Source of the DNA: Erythrobacter tepidarius
Lineage (GTDB): Bacteria; Pseudomonadota; Alphaproteobacteria; Sphingomonadales; Sphingomonadaceae
DNA length: 64,000 bases
Direction of reading: 5' to 3'
Assembly (NCBI RefSeq): GCF_002155695.1
Contig: NZ_MUYJ01000001.1
Span: 1-64,000, forward strand
Shown here: piece by piece, positions 52,331 to 64,000 of the stretch
How positions within the stretch are numbered: position 1 is the stretch's first letter
How the letters are laid out: each line of letters opens with the position of its first letter
Made by a program: the position numbers and the translations under genes
The notes under the pieces: generated by a model
What the model saw: the letters and a program-made list of their open reading frames with translations, nothing else
The model's database searches: none
Told to the model about the DNA's origin: nothing

Positions 52331-52358
52331 GGCGCGAAGGAAGGAAGCGAGGGCCGGC

Positions 52359-56582
<4,224 letters not shown>

Positions 56583-56583
<1 letters not shown>

Positions 56584-58433
56584 TACTTGTCAGTCTCCAG
56601 AATACAGGCGGCAAAACCGAAAGGTTCAAGCGCGATCCGCAGCGTCCCCGGCGCGGTGAGCGCGGCGGGGCACTGACCCAGCAGCGGCGCGATCCGCTGC
56701 GCCCGGTAGCTCACCTCGATCGGGCGCGAAAGCGCCGTTGCGCCGGTGTTGAACGCCAGCAGCACGCGCTGTCCGCTGGCGGGATCGTGGCGCTCCACGG
56801 CGAGCAGGCCGGGGCCGGCTTCCTCGAAGGCGCGCACCTGGCTCAGCCCGCGCCGCAGGGCCGGGCTGGCCCTGCGCGCGGCGGCGAGTTCGGCGATCAG
56901 GCGGTAGAGCGGGTGGGCGCTATCGAAATTCTCGGCGGCGGTGGTGGCATCGGTGCCGAGAAGGTTGTTGTCGTTATAGGCGTCGACCCGGCTTGCGAAC
57001 ATATCCTCGCGCGCCAGCTGGTCGTTGCCGTCGGAGATGAAGCCCTGCTCGTCGCCGTAATAAATGGTCGGCACGCCGCGCAGGCCGAACATCATCGCAT
57101 GGCCCAGCTTGACCCGGGCAAGCAGCTCTGCCTCGTCATCCGATCCGCTCATCTGCCGCACGAACATCGAAAAGCGCCCGAAATCGTGGTTGCCGAGGAA
57201 GGTCGGCAGGCCCAGCGCGGTCTGTGCGCCGCCGGGATAGATCGCGTCCTGCTCCAGCAGTTCGGCCATCAGCCGCGGCGGCGCCTTGCCGCTCGCCACC
57301 AGCTGCGCGGCCTTGGCGAAACCCATGTCGAGCGCGTAGGGCAGGCCGCTTTGCGCCATCACCTGCGCGGCAAGGGTGGCGGTGGGTTCTTCGTAGGCAA
57401 TCTCGCCGAAGATGTGGAAGTGATCGATCCCCCTCGCCCTGGCGCGGGCGAGCATGGCAGGGACGAAGGCCCGCCAGAATTCGGGGTTCACGTGCTTGGC
57501 GGTGTCGATGCGGAAGCCGTCGATGCCGTATTCGTCGATCCACTGGCCGAAAATGGCGATCATTCCGGCGACGACCTGCGGATTCTCGGTGGCGAGATCG
57601 TCGAGCCCCGAGAAATCGCCATAGACGCTGCTTTCCCCGATCCAGTGCGAATTGCCGCGGTTGTGGTAAAGCGTGATGTCGTTGAGCCAGGCCGGCACCT
57701 TCACGTTCTTCTCCGCCTCGCGCACGAAGGGGGTGTAGGCAAAGCTCGGGTCGGTCAGCCTGGCCCAGTTCGCCGGGTCGGGATTGTCGTCGCCGGTGAA
57801 GCCCGGGTTGATCGGCGCGCCATCAGGGCCACCCTTGCGCGAGAAGGGATATTCGCCCTTGCTGCGATAGGCATAGCCGGTCGCCGGCCCTTCGACATAG
57901 TCGATCACGTCGGCGGTGTGGTTGGTGATGATGTCCATGTAGACCTTGATGCCCCTCGCATGGGCGGCATCGACGAAGGCCTTGAATTCGGCATTGGTGC
58001 CGAAATGCGGATCGACGCTGGTGAAATCGGTCACCCAGTAGCCGTGATAGCCCGCGCTTTCCTCGCCCGGCTTGCCCTGCACCGGCTTGTTCTTGAAGAT
58101 CGGCGCGAACCAGATCGCGGTGGCGCCCATGCCCTGGATGTAGTCGAGCTTGGCGGTCAGGCCCTTGAGATCGCCGCCGTGATAGAAACCCTTGTGGGTG
58201 GGATCGAAGCCGTGATCGAGCGGGCCGCCCTTCAGCCCGCCGCGATCGTTGCGCGGATCGCCGTTGGCGAAGCGATCGGGCAGGACGAAATAGATGATCT
58301 CGTCTTCGAGCCGGCGCTCAGCAAGTGGGGCGGAAAGCGGGGCTGCAGCCGCCTCTTGCGCCGCGACCGGACTGCCCGCCAAGGCGCTCCCCGCGCATAG
58401 CGCAGCCGTCAACCCCACGAAGATTCGCATCAT
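56583..58433 (-). CDS. Exported GH13 alpha-amylase/neopullulanase-like enzyme
   Basis: A 616-aa GH13 enzyme with a signal peptide (MMRIFVGLTAALCAGSALAGSPVAAQE). Catalytic residues are Asp310 (GIDGFRIDTAKHV), Glu344 (FHIFGEIAYEE) and Asp417 (FLGNHDFGRF). A C-terminal beta domain ends the chain. It resembles periplasmic SusA/neopullulanase-like amylases that cut imported maltodextrins. The start is ATG 58433, with GGAGGGAG upstream. It is first in the minus-strand operon, and a degenerate TTGCAAA site lies about 46-60 bases upstream. Confidence 0.92.
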
Positions 58434-58478
58434 GACCCAACTCCCTCCGGCCATGTTTGTGGCACTATGGGCAGCGTT

Positions 58479-58494
58479 TTGCAAATCTTTGTAG
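58479..58494. promoter_or_regulatory. Degenerate operator copy upstream of the exported GH13 gene
   Basis: TTGCAAA-tc-TTTGTAG keeps one perfect arm and two mismatches in the other, with the same 2-base centre as the 58602-58619 palindrome. It is 46 bases upstream of the GH13 start, where it would block leftward transcription. Weak alone, better with the second copy 110 bases away. Confidence 0.4.
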
Positions 58495-58555
58495 GCCTTT
58501 CGTGCAGTCCTGAGCTTTTGTATCAAGTGTCTGTAAAAAATAGATAAATAAGGAT

Positions 58556-58591
58556 TTTTTCGACGAGAATACGAATTTTTCCGACGAAAAT
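58556..58591 (+). repeat. Imperfect tandem repeat in the divergent promoter region
   Basis: TTTTTCGACGAGAAT (58556-58570) recurs as TTTTTCCGACGAAAAT (58576-58591), offset by 20-21 bases, about two helical turns. It lies in the most AT-rich part of the 311-base gap between the GH13 and MFS genes, next to the palindromic operator. It may bind a second regulator or curve the DNA. Confidence 0.4.
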
Positions 58592-58601
58592 CAGAAAGTT
58601 T

Positions 58602-58619
58602 CTTGCAAAATTTTGCAAG
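58602..58619. promoter_or_regulatory. Perfect 18-bp palindrome, likely LacI-family operator
   Basis: CTTGCAAAATTTTGCAAG is fully self-complementary. It sits in the divergent region between the exported GH13 gene (58433) and the MFS permease (58745), where one bound repressor could control both operons of the alpha-glucan locus. The size and symmetry fit LacI/GalR operators, and a lacI-family gene is in the leftward operon. Assignment to that regulator is inference. Confidence 0.65.
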
Positions 58620-58744
58620 GCGTCCAGACTGTCCGGCGCCGGCTCGGCGAGAGATTGGGAAACGAAGTCCGAACAGGCTACTGCCGGCAGAGAGCCGCGT
58701 CACCCCGGCAGGGGTGGATATGCGGGGGAGAGGATGTGACACAC

Positions 58745-60292
58745 ATGACGCAAGCCGGCCACAAGCCAGCGCTGAGCGCGGGCCAGATCTGGAACATGAG
58801 CTTCGGCTTTCTCGGCATCCAGATCGGCTTCGAGCTTCAGAACGGCAATGTCAGCCGCATTTTCCAGACCTTGGGTGCCGATGTCGGCGAGCTGGCGATC
58901 CTGTGGATCGCCGCGCCGATGACAGGGCTGATCGTCCAGCCGATCATCGGCCACCTCTCGGACAAGGCCTGGAGCCCACGCCTGGGCCGGCGTCGCCCCT
59001 TCTTCCTGCTCGGCGCGCTGCTCGCCAGCCTGGCGCTGTTCGTGATGCCCAACGCGCCCGTCCTGTGGGTGGCGGCGGGGATGCTGTGGGTCATGGACGC
59101 CTCGCTCAACATCACGATGGAGCCGTTCCGCGCCTTTGTCGGCGACAACCTGCCCGACCATCAGCGCACGACCGGCTATGCGATGCAGAGCTTCTTCATC
59201 GGCACCGGAGCGGTGCTGGCTGGGGCGCTGCCGTGGGTGATGACCAACTGGCTCGGCCTCGCCAATGTCGCGCCCGAGGGCCAGATCCCCGAGACGGTGC
59301 GCTGTTCGTTCTACATCGGCGGCGCGGCGCTGCTGGCGGCGGTGTGCTGGACGGTGTTCACGACGAGGGAATATTCGCCTGAGGAGCTGGCCGGCTTCGC
59401 TGCGGCCGAAGGAGTGGTGGCGGGCGCACGGCCAGTCCGCGTGATGCGCAGCGCGCGCCAGTTCGCGCGCGGCGGCATTCTCTGGCTCGTCGCCGGAGCG
59501 ATTGTCGCGGGCCTTGTGGCGCTGGCGCGGGGGGAGGGCCGGCCCGCCTTCCTGGGCGCAATCGAGGTGGCGCAGGAGCTTTACGTCCTTGCCGCGCTGG
59601 TCGCCGGGTTCGGCGTGATCCAGCTGATCGCCAGCCTGCTGCTTGCGCAGGGGCGCAGTGACAGCGGCTTCATGGAAGTCGTCGGCGATCTCTTCGCCAT
59701 GCCGCGCACGATGCGCCAGCTCGCGGTGGTGCAGTTCTTCAGCTGGTTCGCGATGTTCGCGCTTTGGATCTACGGTACCCCGGGGGTGACCGCATACCAC
59801 TTCGGCGCAAGCGATGCGGCGAGCGCCGCCTATCAGGATGGGGCCGACTGGTGGAGCCTGATGGGATCGGCGCGAAACGGCCTTGCCGCCGTCGCTGCGC
59901 TGGGTTTCGTGGTGGTCGCCGCGAGGATCGATCGCACCCGCCTGCACGCGCTCAATCTGATGCTTGGCGCGGCGGGCTTTGCCGCGATGCTGCTGGTGCG
60001 TGATCCGGCGCTGCTCTGGGTGCCGCAGATCGGCCTTGGCATCGCCTGGGCCTCGATCGTCTCGCTGCCCTATGCCATCCTTGCAGGCTCGGTGCCGGCC
60101 GAGAAAATGGGCATCTACATGGGGGTGTTCAACATCTTCATCGTCGTGCCGCAGCTGTTGGCCGCGACGCTGCTGGGCTTTCTCGTCACCAATATCTTCG
60201 GCGGCGCGGCGATTTACGCGATGGTGATTGCGGCGGTGAGCTTCTTGGCGGCAGCGGTGGCGACGCTGCTCGTGAAGGAGCAGACGGCATGA
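58745..60292 (+). CDS. MFS sugar permease, SLC45/MalY-like
   Basis: A 515-aa major facilitator with about 12 membrane helices. The RLGRRRPFFLLGA loop (about 76-88) is the SLC45/plant sucrose-transporter signature. Upstream QNGNVSRIFQTLG and later FFSWFAMFALWIYGTPG fit the same group, which includes the maltose permease MalY of Caulobacter. It would import maltose or short maltodextrins from the periplasm by proton symport. ATG 58745 follows GGGAGAGG; frame extension upstream crosses the operator and is rejected. It overlaps the next GH13 gene (ATGA). Confidence 0.9.
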   Translation: MTQAGHKPALSAGQIWNMSFGFLGIQIGFELQNGNVSRIFQTLGADVGELAILWIAAPMTGLIVQPIIGHLSDKAWSPRLGRRRPFFLLGALLASLALFVMPNAPVLWVAAGMLWVMDASLNITMEPFRAFVGDNLPDHQRTTGYAMQSFFIGTGAVLAGALPWVMTNWLGLANVAPEGQIPETVRCSFYIGGAALLAAVCWTVFTTREYSPEELAGFAAAEGVVAGARPVRVMRSARQFARGGILWLVAGAIVAGLVALARGEGRPAFLGAIEVAQELYVLAALVAGFGVIQLIASLLLAQGRSDSGFMEVVGDLFAMPRTMRQLAVVQFFSWFAMFALWIYGTPGVTAYHFGASDAASAAYQDGADWWSLMGSARNGLAAVAALGFVVVAARIDRTRLHALNLMLGAAGFAAMLLVRDPALLWVPQIGLGIAWASIVSLPYAILAGSVPAEKMGIYMGVFNIFIVVPQLLAATLLGFLVTNIFGGAAIYAMVIAAVSFLAAAVATLLVKEQTA

Positions 60293-61656
60293 GGCGGGTT
60301 GCGGCTTTGTTGCTGGCCGCCACGCTGGTCGCCAGCCCGGCGTTGGCCCAGCCGGATTATACCCCGCGCGATCCGGTGCAGGTGACCAATGCCGAATGGA
60401 CGCGCGATGCCGTGCTCTACCAGCTCAACACCCGCCAATTCACGCCCGAAGGCACCTTCAGCGCGGCGCAGAAGCACCTGCCTCGTCTGGCCGCAATGGG
60501 CGTCGATATCATCTGGCTGATGCCGATCCACCCGATCGGCGAGGCCAATCGCAAGGGCAGCCTCGGCAGCCCCTATGCCGTGCGCGATTACCGCGCGGTC
60601 AATCCCGAACTGGGCACCGAGGACGATTTCCGCGCTTTCGTGGCGCAAGCCCACCGGCTGGGCCTCAAGGTGATCCTCGACTGGGTCGCCAACCATTCGG
60701 CCTATGACAACCCGCTCACACTCAGTCACCCCGAATGGTACACCCGCACCCCGGAAGGTGCGCTCACCAGCCCGGCGGGCACCGACTGGTCGGACGTTGC
60801 GGACTTCGACTATTCGCAGCCTGGCCTCAGGCGCTACATGACCGAAAGTCTCCTTTTCTGGGTGCGCGAATTCGGGGTGGACGGGTTCCGCTGCGATGTC
60901 GCCGGCTATGTACCGACCGATTTCTGGGAGACCGCGCGCGCCGAACTCGACAAGGTGAAGCCGGTTTTCATGCTCGCCGAATGGGAACAGCGCGATCTCC
61001 ACGCCCGCGCCTTTGATGCGACCTATGGCTGGGGCTGGAAGGAGGCGATGCAGCGCCTCGTCAAGAGCGGCGAGGGCGCAGGGCCGATCCGCGGCTATTA
61101 TGCCGCACAGCTGGAGACCTGGCCGCACGCGGCGATGCGCATGGTCTATACCGAGAACCACGACCAGAATTCATGGGACGGGTTTGCGGCCCAGATCTAC
61201 GGGGAGGCCTACGAGGCGGCGATTGCGCTCTCCTTTGTCGGCCCGGGCCTGCCGCTGATCTATAATGGGCAGGAGGCGGATAATGATCGCCAATTGTCGT
61301 TCTTCGAGCGTGATCCGATCGTATGGCGCGAGGGCCGGCACGCGGCGCTGTTCAAGCGACTGACCGCATTGAAGACCGCGCATCCCGCGCTCCACAATGG
61401 CCGCTATGGCGCACCGCTGATCGAGGTGCCGACGAGCGTCCCGCAGGATGTCTTCGCCTTCACCCGCGGGGGCGCTGGCGGGCGGGTGTTCGCGGTGTTC
61501 AACCTTTCGCCCCGGCCGCAGCAGGTGCGTTTCGCGCAGGCGCGCCACCATGGCCACTATAACGATGCGCTTACCGGAGCCGCCGTGAGCTTTACCAGCG
61601 ACGCGACGCTCGATCTGCCCGCATGGGGCTACCGGATCTACAGCGAGAGCAAGTGA
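60289..61656 (+). CDS. Exported short GH13 alpha-amylase-family enzyme
   Basis: A 455-aa GH13 protein with a signal peptide ending ALAQ. Catalytic residues are Asp203 (GVDGFRCDVAGY), Glu231 (FMLAEWEQ) and Asp292 (TENHDQNSW). Conserved LKVILDWVANHS is present. It is shorter than the other two GH13 enzymes in the locus and has a Cys beside the nucleophile. It probably works in the periplasm on maltooligosaccharides, perhaps as a glucanotransferase or maltogenic amylase. It is second in the MFS-GH13-GH97 operon. Confidence 0.9.
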   Translation: MRRVAALLLAATLVASPALAQPDYTPRDPVQVTNAEWTRDAVLYQLNTRQFTPEGTFSAAQKHLPRLAAMGVDIIWLMPIHPIGEANRKGSLGSPYAVRDYRAVNPELGTEDDFRAFVAQAHRLGLKVILDWVANHSAYDNPLTLSHPEWYTRTPEGALTSPAGTDWSDVADFDYSQPGLRRYMTESLLFWVREFGVDGFRCDVAGYVPTDFWETARAELDKVKPVFMLAEWEQRDLHARAFDATYGWGWKEAMQRLVKSGEGAGPIRGYYAAQLETWPHAAMRMVYTENHDQNSWDGFAAQIYGEAYEAAIALSFVGPGLPLIYNGQEADNDRQLSFFERDPIVWREGRHAALFKRLTALKTAHPALHNGRYGAPLIEVPTSVPQDVFAFTRGGAGGRVFAVFNLSPRPQQVRFAQARHHGHYNDALTGAAVSFTSDATLDLPAWGYRIYSESK

Positions 61657-61684
61657 GGCGCCCGCCGGGCGCGGGAGAGGACGT

Positions 61685-63772
61685 ATGACAAGGCAATGGA
61701 AATCCCTCGTGGCGATGGCGGCGATTGCGTGGGCGGCAATGGGGGCCGCCGCCCCTGCCGAGGCCGAAAGCCTCACGCTCGCCTCGCCCGACGGCAGGAT
61801 CACCGTCACCGTCAGCGACGATGGCGGGCAGGCAACCTATGCCGTGGCCTTCGAGGGCAAGCAGGTGATCGCTCCCTCGAAGCTGGGTATGCTGTTTGCC
61901 GAACACCACGGCTTCGAGCGCGGCCTCGCCATTGCCGCCTCGGCCCGCGCCAGCAGGGACACCACCTGGGAACAGCCCTGGGGCGAACGGCGGCTGGTGC
62001 GCGACCAGCACAATGAGCTGGCCGTCACCTTCCGCACCGCAACCGATGGCCCCGCGCGCGAGCTGACGGTGCGCTTCCGCGCTTTCGATAGCGGCATTGG
62101 CTTTCGCTACGAGCTGGCCGAGCAGGATGCGCTGCGGGGCGAGATCGCCATCGTCGAGGAGCTGACCCAGTTCGCCGTCGGGGAGCGGACCAGCATGTGG
62201 TACACGCCTTCCGACGAGTTTAACCGTTACGAATATCTCACCCGCACCGCGCCCGCCGGCAAGGTTGACGATGCGCACACGCCCGCAACCTTTCGCAGCG
62301 AGAGCGGCATCCACTTCAGCATCCACGAGGCCGCGCTGGTCGATTATTCGGCCATGTCGCTCGGCGCGCTGCGGCCCGGCACCTTCGAGGCGCGGCTGAG
62401 GAACTGGCAGGGCGGGCCGAAGGTGAAGACCAAGGCGCCGTTCACCAGCCCGTGGCGCACGATCCAGATCGCGCCCGATGCGGTGGGCCTGATCAATTCC
62501 GACATCATCCTCAACCTCAACGAGCCCAACAAGCTCGGCGACGTTTCCTGGGTGGAGCCGGGCAAGTATGTCGGCATCTGGTGGGCAATGCATATCCGCG
62601 ATCGCACCTGGGGCCGCGAGGGCATCCACGGGGCGACGACCGAGGAGACGAAGCGCTACATCGATTTCGCCGCCAGACACGGCTTTGCCGGGGTGCTGGT
62701 GGAGGGCTGGAACATCGGCTGGGACGGCGACTGGTTCAACAATGGCGATCTGTTCCGCTTCACCGAGCCGATGCCCGATTTCGATCTCGAGGAACTGGGC
62801 CGCTATGCCCGCTCCAAGGGCGTGCGCCTGATCGGCCATCATGAAACTTCGGCCAACATCACCAATTATGAAAAGCAGATGGAGGCCGCCTTCGACCTGT
62901 ATGAGAAGGTGGGCGTGCGCCAGGTCAAGACCGGCTATGTCGCCGACGCGGGCGATGCGGTGCGGATCGATGACAAGGGCATCCGCCGCTACGAATGGCA
63001 CGACAGCCAGTTCATGGTGCGCCATCACCTGAAGGTCGTGCAGGAGGCCGCCAAGCGCCGGATCTCGATCAACGCGCACGAGCCGGTCAAGGACACGGGC
63101 CTCAGGCGCACCTATCCCAACTGGATGACCCGCGAGGGTGCACGCGGGATGGAGTTCAACGCCTGGGGCTCGCCCCCCAATCCGCCCAACCACGAGGCGA
63201 TGCTCGCCTTCACCCGGATGCTGGCGGGGCCGATGGACTTCACCCCCGGCATCTTCGATCTCAGGCCCAACGAACGCCCCCCGCTGCGCCCCGACATGCC
63301 TCGCGGCGATCCGGCGAATCGTCCGCAGACGACGCTCGCCAAGCAGCTCGCGCTTTATGTGGTGCTCTATTCGCCGCTGCAAATGGCCGCCGACCTGCCC
63401 GAGAATTACGAAGCGCGGATGGACGCCTTCCAGTTCATCAAGGATGTCGAGGCCGACTGGGAGCAGTCGATCGCACTCGCCGGCGAGATCGGCGAATATG
63501 TCGCCTTCGCGCGGCAGGGCAGGAAGTCGAAGGAATGGTTCCTCGGCGCGGTGACCGATGAGAACCCGCGCGACCTTTCACTGCCGCTCAGCTTTCTTGC
63601 GAAGGGCAAGAAGTACCGTGCGCAGATCTACCGCGACGGGCCGGACGCGGATTGGGACACCAATCCCTATGCCATCGTGATCGAGGAGAAGCTGGTGACC
63701 GGTGGCGAGAGCTTCGCCGTGCGGCTGGCCCCTGGTGGCGGGGTCGCGGTGCGGTTTGTGCCGGTGAAGTGA
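61685..63772 (+). CDS. GH97 family alpha-glucosidase (SusB-like)
   Basis: A 695-aa glycoside hydrolase family 97 enzyme with a signal peptide (residues about 1-28, ending AEAES). The N-terminal beta-sandwich (about 28-270) begins LTLASPDGRITVTVSDDGGQ. The catalytic barrel includes VEGWNIGWDGDW, GHHETSANI, ISINAHEPVKDTGLRRTYPN and GARGMEFNAWG, and the acidic residues are the expected acid/base and calcium ligands of inverting SusB-type enzymes. A C-terminal beta domain follows. It cleaves terminal alpha-glucose from malto-oligosaccharides. It ends the operon and is followed by a hairpin terminator. Confidence 0.93.
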   Translation: MTRQWKSLVAMAAIAWAAMGAAAPAEAESLTLASPDGRITVTVSDDGGQATYAVAFEGKQVIAPSKLGMLFAEHHGFERGLAIAASARASRDTTWEQPWGERRLVRDQHNELAVTFRTATDGPARELTVRFRAFDSGIGFRYELAEQDALRGEIAIVEELTQFAVGERTSMWYTPSDEFNRYEYLTRTAPAGKVDDAHTPATFRSESGIHFSIHEAALVDYSAMSLGALRPGTFEARLRNWQGGPKVKTKAPFTSPWRTIQIAPDAVGLINSDIILNLNEPNKLGDVSWVEPGKYVGIWWAMHIRDRTWGREGIHGATTEETKRYIDFAARHGFAGVLVEGWNIGWDGDWFNNGDLFRFTEPMPDFDLEELGRYARSKGVRLIGHHETSANITNYEKQMEAAFDLYEKVGVRQVKTGYVADAGDAVRIDDKGIRRYEWHDSQFMVRHHLKVVQEAAKRRISINAHEPVKDTGLRRTYPNWMTREGARGMEFNAWGSPPNPPNHEAMLAFTRMLAGPMDFTPGIFDLRPNERPPLRPDMPRGDPANRPQTTLAKQLALYVVLYSPLQMAADLPENYEARMDAFQFIKDVEADWEQSIALAGEIGEYVAFARQGRKSKEWFLGAVTDENPRDLSLPLSFLAKGKKYRAQIYRDGPDADWDTNPYAIVIEEKLVTGGESFAVRLAPGGGVAVRFVPVK

Positions 63773-63780
63773 GGGGGGAG

Positions 63781-63808
63781 GGGAAGAGCCTCGATCTTCC
63801 GTCTTTTC
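63781..63808 (+). terminator. Intrinsic terminator after the GH97 gene
   Basis: GGAAGA (63782-63787) pairs with TCTTCC (63795-63800) around a 7-base loop, followed by GTCTTTTC. It lies just past the GH97 stop and closes the MFS-GH13-GH97 operon. The remaining 190 bases to the window edge show no gene that I can support. Confidence 0.65.
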
Positions 63809-64000
63809 AGTTCTGACCCGTTACCCTGCTTCTTTCCGATCCGCGGGGGAGGGATGAAGGTAACGTGGCCCCGGAACCTCGGCCCGCGCCAGGGCAGGCA
63901 AGTCCGGGGCTACGAGTGAGGAAACGGCGGCTTCGGTCTCGCTTCGGCCAAAAGCTGCCGTTCCGCTGTCGACCCCGAACCTATCGGTCGTTGCAGCAAA

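Noticed and set aside
61592..63382. 596-codon minus-strand open frame opposite the GH97 gene
   Set aside because: GH97 on the plus strand has full domain support; the antisense frame is a shadow.

Overview
This is a GC-rich (roughly 65-67% by eye) chromosomal segment of an alphaproteobacterium. Sphingomonadales, most likely Erythrobacteraceae (Erythrobacter/Porphyrobacter-like), fits best. The clues are an alphaproteobacterial ChpT phosphotransferase, RpoH, an ATP12-type chaperone, a TIGR02186 protein paired with a TauE/SafE permease, type A RNase P RNA, and a TonB-receptor carbohydrate locus with tryptophan-halogenase-like genes. Family assignment rests on protein recognition alone; no database search was possible. 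Gene density is high, most neighbours overlap by 1-4 bases, and no tRNA, rRNA, CRISPR array or prophage was seen.

Layout. 1-1.1 kb: an IS5-type transposase runs off the left edge, beside a short truncated membrane-protein gene and a perfect 16-bp parS palindrome. 1.1-5.5 kb: rpoH, rluD, a JAMM metalloprotease, chpT, an AmpD-like amidase and rnpB. 5.5-17.6 kb: ugd, a phosphatase, a SIMPL protein, a VOC protein, an NfrB-like glycosyltransferase with a barrel-like partner, a TauE/SafE-TIGR02186 pair, a HerA-like ATPase, queE and an MscS channel. 17.6-28.1 kb: valS, an Mla-type lipid-transport operon, and a six-gene overlapping minus-strand operon (crcB to atp12). 28.3-33.3 kb: rpsU, FKBP, gatC, gatA, a 52-aa membrane ORF, gatB and trmL.

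33.4-39.4 kb: two secreted proteins of unknown function converge on a TolC-HlyD-ABC export operon. The ABC protein keeps the exporter fold but has lost every ATPase motif, and a coding-like 47-aa ORF precedes it. 39.5-46.7 kb: a FAD oxidoreductase, a TVP38-flavoprotein fusion, a low-GC membrane ORF, a nucleoside permease, a CDP-alcohol phosphatidyltransferase, a DUF1499 protein and a lipoprotein cytochrome c.

46.8-63.8 kb: a complete alpha-glucan (maltodextrin) utilisation locus. A large TonB receptor would import oligosaccharides. Two exported GH13 enzymes and a GH97 enzyme would trim them, an SLC45-like MFS permease would carry sugars across the inner membrane, and a cytoplasmic GH13 alpha-glucosidase would finish hydrolysis under a LacI-type repressor. 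A perfect 18-bp palindrome in the divergent promoter region is the likely operator. Two flavin-dependent halogenase homologues with catalytic lysines and a DUF6445-like protein with a 2OG-oxygenase-like HxD...H pattern are woven into this locus; their role in sugar use is unexplained.

The strongest candidates for undescribed biology are the ATPase-dead ABC exporter with its small upstream ORF, and the halogenase/DUF6445 module around the TonB receptor.
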